NCBI RefSeq assembly: GCF_003351145.1
Contig: NZ_QQSV01000001.1
Coordinates: forward strand, 310,001 to 374,000
Origin: Meiothermus sp. QL-1
GTDB taxonomy: Bacteria > Deinococcota > Deinococci > Deinococcales > Thermaceae
DNA length: 64,000 nucleotides
Direction of reading: 5' to 3'
Below are positions 36,986-42,939 of the stretch, piece after piece; position 1 is the stretch's first letter; each line of letters begins with the position of its first letter. Under the pieces are notes generated by a model. It did no database searches and was not told where the DNA came from. It saw only the letters and a list, made by a program, of their open reading frames with translations. The translations under genes and the position numbers were made by a program.

Positions 36986-37570
36986 TCACGAGACGTGCCC
37001 CTTGAGCAAGGCCCTGAGCTCGCCATAGAGTTTACGGGTTTCCTCGGGGTGCCGGCCATAGCCGCCGTACTTGAGCACAATTTGCGCGGCCTGTTTGCCC
37101 AGCCCGGCGGCCTTCAGGCGCTCCATCAGCCGGTCTATGAGCACCTGGGCCTCGGGCTTGGCCGCCGCTTCCTCCTCGCCCCTGCCCAGGCTGGGCTGGC
37201 CCGACTCGGGGTCGAGCTCCACCCAGCGCCGCTCTGCTGGCACCCGCCCTATGCCGAACTTGGCCGCTGCCTGGCGCAGCGCGTCGGCAAAGGCCGCCTG
37301 CAGGGTCTCGCCCTCGCCCAAGGCCTCCTTGGAGACCCCCAGGATGGTGAGCCGGCATTTGACCGCGTGGCGTTCTTTGGAGGGCAAGAGCTCGTAGCTG
37401 TCCTGCCAGCCCTGGGGGCCCACCACCTCGTCCAGCCGCTCGAGCACGGCCTCCACCGTGGCGCAGCGGGCCACGAGGGCCCGTTTTCTATCCCGCGAAA
37501 AGCCCTCTATCCGCCAGCCCAAGGCTTCCTCGGCAAAGGGCTCGCAAAGCATCGCCCAGACCTCGTCCAT
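36986..37570 (-). CDS. ddrA: DdrA-like Rad52-family DNA-end protection protein
   Basis: DdrA binds 3' single-stranded ends and protects them in Deinococcus. From ATG 37570 the product has 194 residues, with the Rad52/Rad22-like core: RCATVEAVLERLDEVVGP, CRLTILGVSKEAL and AAFADALRQAAAKFGIGR near 95-112, which match the DdrA pattern. The C-terminal acidic/basic region ends with a helix-hairpin-like segment. An upstream start at 37627 would overlap the -10 box. First gene of the ddrA-phosphoesterase-rsmA operon and divergent from the zinc locus. Confidence 0.85.
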   Translation of the reverse strand: MDEVWAMLCEPFAEEALGWRIEGFSRDRKRALVARCATVEAVLERLDEVVGPQGWQDSYELLPSKERHAVKCRLTILGVSKEALGEGETLQAAFADALRQAAAKFGIGRVPAERRWVELDPESGQPSLGRGEEEAAAKPEAQVLIDRLMERLKAAGLGKQAAQIVLKYGGYGRHPEETRKLYGELRALLKGHVS

Positions 37571-37578
37571 TGGGAGGT

Positions 37579-37584
37579 ATTTTA
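37579..37584 (-). promoter_or_regulatory. TAAAAT -10 element, 8 nt before ddrA
   Basis: TAAAAT on the minus strand ends 8 nt before the ATG at 37570; there is no Shine-Dalgarno. I see no copy of the Deinococcus RDRM motif. Confidence 0.5.
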
Positions 37585-37640
37585 GCCAAAGCCCGGGGTG
37601 CCGTGGAGCCAATGCAGCCTGGAGCACAAACGCACCTCTT

Positions 37641-37658
37641 TTGATAGAGGACTATCAA
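37641..37658. promoter_or_regulatory. Zinc-locus operator 1: TTGATAG-AGGA-CTATCAA
   Basis: A perfect 7-bp inverted repeat with 4-bp spacer ends 6 nt before the ATG of the zinc-binding protein gene. Its right half (TATCAA) stands at -10 spacing, so a bound repressor would block the promoter. The 8-mer TATCAATA is shared with operator 2 at 38582-38601. Confidence 0.65.
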
Positions 37659-37664
37659 TAAGCT

Positions 37665-38564
37665 ATGCGCGGTTGGTTTTTCCTGCTGTTGATGGGCTTC
37701 CTTCCCGGGCTGGCGCAGGGCCTGCCGGTGGCCGCCACCACCCCCATTCTGGCCGATCTGGTGCGGGAGGTGGGGGGCGAACGGGTGCGGCTGGCCCAGG
37801 TGGTGCCCATGGGGGCGGACCCCCACAGCTTTGAGCCCCGCCCCTCCACGCTGCGGGCCCTGAGCGGCGCGCGGGTGCTTTTTGCCAATGGGCTTGGTTT
37901 GGAGACCTTCTTGCCCAAGCTGCAGGCCGGCCTGCCTCCGGGAGCCCGCACGGTGCTTCTGGCCGAGGGGGCTCCGGACCTCATCTGTTTTAGCGAGGCG
38001 GAGCTGAGGGCCGAGCGGGCCCGGGGGCTCGAGGTTCACCGGCACGGTCCCTGCGACCCCCACCTGTGGCTCGAGCCCACCTACGCCCGCCTTTATGTGG
38101 AGCGCATCGAGGCCACCCTGGCCGGGCTCGACCCGAGGGGCAGGGCCTACTACGCCCAGCGCAGGGCGGATTTTCTGCGCCGGCTCGCAGCCGTAGACCA
38201 GGAGGTGAGGGCCTGCCTCGAGGCTGTTCCCCCGGCCCAGCGCCGGCTGGTGGTGCAGCACGATGCCTTCCGCTACGCGGCGCGCTACTACGGCTTTAGC
38301 GTGGTGGGGAGCCTGGCCAGCTTTGCCGGGCAGCAGCGGGGGCCCCGGGCCCTGGAGGAGCTGGCCCGGCAGATGCGGCAGCTTGGGGTGCGGGTTATCG
38401 CTGCTGAGCCGCAGTTTGCCCCCCGCGAGGCCCGGGCGCTGGCCGAGGCCACGGGGGCCCGGGTGGTGACCCTCTTTTCCGACACCCTGACCCGGGAGGT
38501 CCCCACCTACCTGGCCCTGCTCCGGCACAACGGGCGCGCCCTGTGCGAGGCCTTTCGGGGATGA
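37665..38564 (+). CDS. aztC: Periplasmic zinc-binding protein, AztC/ZnuA type
   Basis: The 299-residue cluster A-I solute-binding protein has a signal peptide (about residues 1-19) and the ligands expected for zinc: His54 (ADPHSFEP), His133 (CDPHLWLEP), His199 (VVQHDAFRY) and Asp273 (FSDTL). Three His plus one Asp is the AztC pattern; the usual His-rich loop is cut down to EVHRHGPC. It captures Zn(II) for an ABC importer, but no permease or ATPase gene lies nearby. An AztD-like gene follows. ATG 37665 is just behind operator 1. Confidence 0.9.
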   Translation: MRGWFFLLLMGFLPGLAQGLPVAATTPILADLVREVGGERVRLAQVVPMGADPHSFEPRPSTLRALSGARVLFANGLGLETFLPKLQAGLPPGARTVLLAEGAPDLICFSEAELRAERARGLEVHRHGPCDPHLWLEPTYARLYVERIEATLAGLDPRGRAYYAQRRADFLRRLAAVDQEVRACLEAVPPAQRRLVVQHDAFRYAARYYGFSVVGSLASFAGQQRGPRALEELARQMRQLGVRVIAAEPQFAPREARALAEATGARVVTLFSDTLTREVPTYLALLRHNGRALCEAFRG

Positions 38565-38574
38565 GGGATTGCCC

Positions 38575-38603
38575 TTGAGAAGATAATGATTTATCAATAT
38601 CTT
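38575..38603 (+). promoter_or_regulatory. Promoter TTGAGA-17-TATCTT for aztD and the flavoprotein
   Basis: TTGAGA at 38575-38580 and TATCTT at 38598-38603 are 17 bp apart, in the 53-nt gap after the binding-protein gene. The spacer is filled by operator 2. Confidence 0.75.
38582..38601. promoter_or_regulatory. Zinc-locus operator 2: Fur/Zur-like GATAATGAT-TT-ATCAATATC
   Basis: This 20-bp near-perfect palindrome (8 of 9 pairs) closely resembles the Fur-family consensus GATAATGATAATCATTATC and sits between the -35 and -10 hexamers. With operator 1 it suggests zinc repression by a Zur-type regulator; the regulator gene is not in the window. Confidence 0.7.
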
Positions 38604-38617
38604 TAGGAGGCAGAGCC

Positions 38618-39757
38618 ATGCTGAAACGCACAGTTGGACTCCTGGTTTTGGCCCTAGGCAGCCTAGCCCTGGCCCACGGGGAAAAGCACCCCGGGCGGCT
38701 GGTGGTGGCCGACGGAAAAAGCGGCTTTCTACAGGTGATCGACCTGGAAAAAGGGGAAGTTGTGGGTCGGTTTACCGCCCCGGGGCCCGCCCAGGTATAC
38801 CCCGCGCCGGGGGGGCAGTATGCCTTTGCCCTCCACCGCGAGCAGAATCGGGTGAGCATCGTCTATAGCGGCCTGGGGTTGGAGGACCACGGCGACCACA
38901 AGGACCTGGTGCTCCAGACCCCCTACGTCTGGGCCACGGTGACCACCGGCCCCAAGCCCACTCACTTCAAGGCCCACGGCGACTGGGTGGCCATATACAA
39001 CGACGGCGACGGCACCGTTGCGGTCTTTGATGCCAGGAAGCTGGGGCTTTTGCCTGAGTTTCGCGAGATTGCCACCGGTGCGCCCGACCACGGGGCCCCT
39101 TTGGCCCTGCCTCAAGTTGTGCTGGCCGGCAGCCTCAACCGGGGGGTTGTAGAGGTTTATACCCACGGAGGGCGCAAGGTGGCGGAGTTCGCCGGCTGCC
39201 CCAGGCTGCACGGCCAGGCGGTGCGGGGCTCCACCATCGCGTTTGGTTGCGCGGATGGGGTGCTGCTGCTGGAGCAGCGGGGCAGCGGCTTCGTCGCCCG
39301 TAAGCTCAGCAACCCCGCCGGGGCTGCTGGGGCCCGGGTGGGTACCCTGGTGGCCCATGCCAAGCACCCCTTCTTCATAGGGAACTTTGGCCAGGGACTG
39401 GCCCGGATTGACGAGGCCATCCGCCCCATCCCTTTGCCGGCCAACCCGGTGCGATTCGGCTTTGATAAAGACGGGGTGCTGGTGGTGCTCACCGCCGACG
39501 GCTACCTGCATACCCTCGAGCCCGCCTCAGGCCGGGTGCAGGCCAGCCTGCAGGTGAGCGGGCCCATCGCCGCCACGGGCGAGGGGGCCTTGCGACCGGG
39601 TCTGGCCCTGGGGGACGGTCTGGCCTTTGTGGCCCTGCCTGCGAGCGGGGAGGTGCTGGAGATTGCCCTGGAGCCCTTGCAGGTAAAACGCCGTTTCAGC
39701 CTGGGCGGGGCTCCGGCCAGCCTGGCCTGGCTCTGGGTGGAAGGGGAGCGGCACTGA
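38618..39757 (+). CDS. aztD: AztD-like periplasmic zinc metallochaperone
   Basis: The 379-residue product has a signal peptide (cleavage after ALA, residue 18) and a mature His-rich start (HGEKHPG). The rest is a seven-bladed propeller-like series. The segment GLEDHGDHKDLVL near 90 is the AztD hallmark, and GAPDHGAPLALP and CPRLHGQAV are further His-bearing loops. AztD hands zinc to AztC in Paracoccus. A strong Shine-Dalgarno (TAGGAGG) precedes ATG 38618. It forms an operon with the flavoprotein gene 6 nt downstream. Confidence 0.8.
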   Translation: MLKRTVGLLVLALGSLALAHGEKHPGRLVVADGKSGFLQVIDLEKGEVVGRFTAPGPAQVYPAPGGQYAFALHREQNRVSIVYSGLGLEDHGDHKDLVLQTPYVWATVTTGPKPTHFKAHGDWVAIYNDGDGTVAVFDARKLGLLPEFREIATGAPDHGAPLALPQVVLAGSLNRGVVEVYTHGGRKVAEFAGCPRLHGQAVRGSTIAFGCADGVLLLEQRGSGFVARKLSNPAGAAGARVGTLVAHAKHPFFIGNFGQGLARIDEAIRPIPLPANPVRFGFDKDGVLVVLTADGYLHTLEPASGRVQASLQVSGPIAATGEGALRPGLALGDGLAFVALPASGEVLEIALEPLQVKRRFSLGGAPASLAWLWVEGERH

Positions 39758-39763
39758 GCGGGC

Positions 39764-40852
39764 ATGGAGCGGGTGGACGTGGCCATCGTGGGGGCCGGCC
39801 CGGCGGGGGTTGGGGTGGGTCTGGCCCTCAAGCGGCTGGGCGTTGGCTTCCGCATCCTGGAGCGCCACACCGTGGGGGCCTCCTTCCGGCGCTGGCCGGC
39901 CGAGACCCGCTTCATCACCCCCAGCTTCACCGCCAACGCCTTTGGCCTGCCCGACCTAAACGCGGTCTCCCCGGAGACCTCGCCGGCCTTCACCCTGCGC
40001 AAGGAGCACCCCAGTGGCCCGGACTACGCCCGCTACCTCCAAGCCCTGGTCCGGCATTACGCCCTGCCGGTGGCCACCCGCACGGCGGTGGAGAAGGTTC
40101 AGCCCCTAGAAGAGGGCTTCCGCCTCACCACTTCCCAGGGTCCCCTGGAGGCCTGCTTCCTGGTCTGGGCCACGGGGGAGTTCCAGTTTCCTCGCCAGGC
40201 CCTGCCCGGGCTCCACTACGGGCAGGTGCGAAGCTGGGCCCGGCTGCCGGGGGAGCGCTTTGTGGTGGTGGGGGGGTATGAGTCCGGGTTGGATGCGGCC
40301 TGCAACCTGGTGGCCCTGGGGAAGCGCGTCCAGGTCTTCGACCCCAAGGCCCCCTGGGCCCGCGCCACCGGCGAGCCCAGCGTGGATGTTTCGCCCTACA
40401 CCCTGGAGCGGCTGCAGCAGGCGTTGGCGACGGGGCGGCTCGAGCTGGTGCGCGCTGCGGTGCGGAGGGTGGAGGCAAAAGGGGGGAGCTTCATACTCCA
40501 CCACACCAAGGGGGCGGTGGAAAGCCCCACCCCGCCCATCCTAGCCACAGGGTTTGGCGGGGGCCTTGGGCCAGTAGAGCAGCTTTTTGCCTGGCAGAAG
40601 GGCCACCCCATCCTAAGCGAGGCGGCCGACGAGTCCACCCGCACCCCGGGTCTTTTTCTGGCAGGCCCTGGGGTGCGGCACCGGGGGACGGCCTTTTGCT
40701 TCATCTACAAGTTCCGGGGCCGCCTCCCGCTGGTGGCCAGCGCCATTGCTGAGCGCCTGGGGGTCGATTCTGGGCCGCTGGAGCCCTACAGGGCGCGCGG
40801 GATGTGGGCCGACGACCTGGCCGCTTGCTGTACCTCTCGCTGCGCCTGCTAG
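39764..40852 (+). CDS. FAD-dependent oxidoreductase with a Cys-rich tail, in the zinc locus
   Basis: The 362-residue flavoprotein has an FAD Rossmann motif (VAIVGAGPAGVGVGL, residues 6-20) and a second nucleotide fold near 168 (VVVGGYESGLDAACNL) of the pyridine-nucleotide-disulfide/CzcO-like class. The C-terminal part has LFLAGPGVRHRG, typical of such oxidases. It lacks a CxxC redox pair but ends LAACCTSRCAC, a CCxxxCxC tail suited to bind metal. It has no signal peptide, so it acts in the cytoplasm, unlike its two neighbours. Function is unknown; co-regulation with zinc uptake is inferred from the shared promoter. Confidence 0.8.
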   Translation: MERVDVAIVGAGPAGVGVGLALKRLGVGFRILERHTVGASFRRWPAETRFITPSFTANAFGLPDLNAVSPETSPAFTLRKEHPSGPDYARYLQALVRHYALPVATRTAVEKVQPLEEGFRLTTSQGPLEACFLVWATGEFQFPRQALPGLHYGQVRSWARLPGERFVVVGGYESGLDAACNLVALGKRVQVFDPKAPWARATGEPSVDVSPYTLERLQQALATGRLELVRAAVRRVEAKGGSFILHHTKGAVESPTPPILATGFGGGLGPVEQLFAWQKGHPILSEAADESTRTPGLFLAGPGVRHRGTAFCFIYKFRGRLPLVASAIAERLGVDSGPLEPYRARGMWADDLAACCTSRCAC

Positions 40853-40855
40853 GCC

Positions 40856-41338
40856 CTAGCGCTTGAAGCGGTCCAGCGAGGCCAGATAGCTTTCCAGCAA
40901 AGCTCGGAACTGGCTCACAAACAGGTCGCGCTCGTTGCGTATCTGTTCGATCTCGCCGCGCATGCGCTTCATCTGCTCGATAAGCTCCTGCAGCGCGGCC
41001 TGGCGCTCGGACTCGGTCTCACGCCGGATAAGCTCGGCCTCCCGCTCGGCCTGGGCCTTGATCTCGCGGGCAATGCGCTCGGCAGCCACCACGGCCCGCT
41101 TGAGCTCGGCCTCCCCCTCCCGGGCCTTGGCCAGCTCGGCCTCGAGCGCCCGGATCTGGTTCCGCAGGCGCTCGTTTTCCTCAATCAGGGCGCTTTGGAT
41201 ATCGGCCACGCGGGCTAGATACTCCCGCACCTCGGCCACCACGTAGCCCCTCAGCCCCTGGCGGAACTCCTGGTAGCGGATATCCAGAGGGGTCAGGTCG
41301 CCGGCAGCGCGAAACTCGCCCGTCTTGCGGTCTTCCAC
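40856..41338 (-). CDS. divIVA: DivIVA-domain protein
   Basis: The 160-residue product has the DivIVA N-terminal motif LTPLDIRYQEFRQGLRGY (about residues 15-32), with the membrane-binding Arg/Phe loop, followed by a long coiled coil (roughly 35-140, high in Glu, Arg and Leu). DivIVA proteins mark curved membrane at poles and septa. GTG 41338 is supported by a TAGTCT box 7 nt upstream. It follows the YggS-family gene by 24 nt. Confidence 0.9.
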   Translation of the reverse strand: MEDRKTGEFRAAGDLTPLDIRYQEFRQGLRGYVVAEVREYLARVADIQSALIEENERLRNQIRALEAELAKAREGEAELKRAVVAAERIAREIKAQAEREAELIRRETESERQAALQELIEQMKRMRGEIEQIRNERDLFVSQFRALLESYLASLDRFKR

Positions 41339-41345
41339 AGGCCTT

Positions 41346-41351
41346 AGACTA
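41346..41351 (-). promoter_or_regulatory. Leaderless-type promoter: TAGTCT, 7 nt before divIVA
   Basis: TAGTCT on the minus strand ends 7 nt before the GTG at 41338. The divIVA gene can therefore be transcribed apart from the upstream YggS-family and phosphorylase genes. Confidence 0.55.
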
Positions 41352-41362
41352 CTACCAAAACC

Positions 41363-42004
41363 TCACTCGGGCTCAAAGACTGCCCGGCCCACCCGCACCA
41401 GCGTGGCCCCTTCCTCCACCGCCACCTCGAAGTCGCCCGACATCCCCATGCTGCGCTCGGGCAGCTGATACCGGTCGGCCAGGTGGGCCAGCCGGGCGAA
41501 AAGGGGCCGCGCCGCCTCGGGGTCTTCGCTGTAGGGGGGCACGGTCATCAGGCCTTCCACCGAAAGCCCCTCCAGCGCTCGTATTCGGGCCAGGGCCTCG
41601 CCCAGCTCCTCCTCCAGAAAGCCGTGCTTCTGGGGTTCCCGCCCCAGGTTGACCTCGAGCAGCACCCGCTGCACCTTGCCTGCCTCGCGGGCCTTGCGGG
41701 CCACGGCCTCGGCCAGGCGCAGGGAGTCAATGGAGTGAATGAGCTCAAAGCGCACCGCGAACTTGGCCTTATTGCGCTGCAAAGGACCGATGAAGTGCCA
41801 CTCGGCCTGCAGGGCCTCCAGCTTGGGCAGGGCTTCCTGGATGCGCGACTCGCCCAGAGGAAATGGGCCGTAGCGCAGGACCTTCTCCTCAATCTCGGCC
41901 ACGGGGTGCTCCTTGGTCACCACCACCAGCCGCACCCCCCTGGGGTCCCGCCCTGCGCGCTGGCAGGCCTGCTCGATGCGGGCTAGCACGGCGGGGAGGC
42001 TCAT
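41363..42004 (-). CDS. yggS: YggS/PLPBP-family pyridoxal-phosphate homeostasis protein
   Basis: The 213-residue single-domain TIM barrel binds PLP and helps PLP homeostasis; it has no known catalytic activity. Key segments are VRLVVVTKEHP (PLP Lys), LLEVNLGREPQKHGF and GMSGDFEVAVEEGATLVRVGRAVF at the C-terminus. The ATG at 42004 overlaps the stop of the phosphorylase gene (ATGA). Proximity to divIVA is common for this family. Confidence 0.93.
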   Translation of the reverse strand: MSLPAVLARIEQACQRAGRDPRGVRLVVVTKEHPVAEIEEKVLRYGPFPLGESRIQEALPKLEALQAEWHFIGPLQRNKAKFAVRFELIHSIDSLRLAEAVARKAREAGKVQRVLLEVNLGREPQKHGFLEEELGEALARIRALEGLSVEGLMTVPPYSEDPEAARPLFARLAHLADRYQLPERSMGMSGDFEVAVEEGATLVRVGRAVFEPE

Positions 42005-42819
42005 AGGGCCGCCAGAATCCCCCTTACAAAGCGGCGGAAGAGGGCCCCGCTTTGGGCCGCGGTGGCCAGAACCTCGGCCTCGGTGGCGTGGTGGTCGCGC
42101 TCCGGGACGGCCATGTCGGTGATGGTGGAAAGCCCCAGCACCCTAGCACCCAGGTGGCGCAGGGCGATGACCTCCGGAACGGTGGACATCCCGATGGCGT
42201 CGGCCCCCAGGCTGCGCAGCACCTTCAGTTCTGCCCGGGTGGCGAACTGCGGTCCGGGCCACCAGGCGTACACCCCCTCGCGCAGAAGGAAGTCTTGGGC
42301 CCGGGCCACCTTGTGGGCCAGCGCGCGCAGAGTGGGGTCGTAGGCATCGAAGGTCACCGGGAAGCGGGGGCCCAGCCGCTCGTCGTTGGGACCGGTGAGG
42401 GGAGAGAGGGCCGCGTAGTTGATGTAATCGCTGTGCAGCATCAGTTCCCCAGCGTTCCAGGCGGGGTTGAGCCCCCCGGCGGCCGAGGTCACGATGAAGG
42501 TGCGCGCCCCTAGAAAGAAACCCACCCGCAAGGGGAAGACCACCTGGGCAGGGGTGTAGCCCTCGTAGACGTGCACCCGGCCCTTGTAGGCCAGCACGTT
42601 TTTGCCTTCCAGCCTTCCTAGGATGAGCTTTCCTTCGTGGCTGGGGGCGGTGGAACGGGGAAAGTGCGGCAGCTCGGCGTAGGGGAAGCTGGCTACCGTT
42701 TCTATCTCGTCGGCCAGGGGGCCCAGGCCCGAGCCCAGCACCAGGCCCACCTCGGGCGTGAAGTCGGTCTGGCTTTGGATGTGCTTTACCGCGGCTTGGA
42801 TCTCCTCGTAGCTCGGCAT
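42001..42819 (-). CDS. Purine nucleoside phosphorylase, adenosine-type
   Basis: The 272-residue trimeric PNP has GLVLGSGLG (phosphate loop), SAAGGLNP and the GPQFATRAEL...GMSTVPEVIALRH segment. Compared with human PNP the base-recognition Glu201 (GPSFET) is Ala here and Asn243 (SLITN) is Asp (STITD). Both changes disfavour 6-oxopurines and suit 6-aminopurines, as in the adenosine-specific PNPII of Thermus. ATG 42819 is preferred; a TTG at 42828 lies in the Shine-Dalgarno. Coupled to the YggS-family gene by ATGA. Confidence 0.9.
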   Translation of the reverse strand: MPSYEEIQAAVKHIQSQTDFTPEVGLVLGSGLGPLADEIETVASFPYAELPHFPRSTAPSHEGKLILGRLEGKNVLAYKGRVHVYEGYTPAQVVFPLRVGFFLGARTFIVTSAAGGLNPAWNAGELMLHSDYINYAALSPLTGPNDERLGPRFPVTFDAYDPTLRALAHKVARAQDFLLREGVYAWWPGPQFATRAELKVLRSLGADAIGMSTVPEVIALRHLGARVLGLSTITDMAVPERDHHATEAEVLATAAQSGALFRRFVRGILAAL

Positions 42820-42878
42820 ACCCTCCAAATCCTAACAGAACCGGCCTTCGCCAGGCCGCGAGGGGGGCTTTCCGTTAA

Positions 42879-42894
42879 GTTAAGGCCCCTTAAC
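42879..42894. repeat. Perfect palindrome GTTAAGGCCCCTTAAC
   Basis: A 16-bp perfect palindrome lies in the 120-nt divergent gap between the phosphorylase and the G8-domain gene. It could be an operator of either; nothing in the sequence names the regulator. Confidence 0.5.
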
Positions 42895-42927
42895 CCTGGC
42901 CCAACGGGCCTTGCCGGTTCTTTTGGG

Positions 42928-42933
42928 TAGGGT
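42928..42933 (+). promoter_or_regulatory. Leaderless-type promoter: TAGGGT, 6 nt before the G8-domain gene
   Basis: TAGGGT ends exactly 6 nt before the GTG at 42940; there is no Shine-Dalgarno. Confidence 0.5.
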
Positions 42934-42939
42934 GCAACT

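Noticed and set aside
37571-37664. RDRM-type radiation-response operator in front of ddrA
   Set aside because: No copy of the palindromic Deinococcus motif was seen; the only palindrome here is the zinc-locus operator near the other gene.
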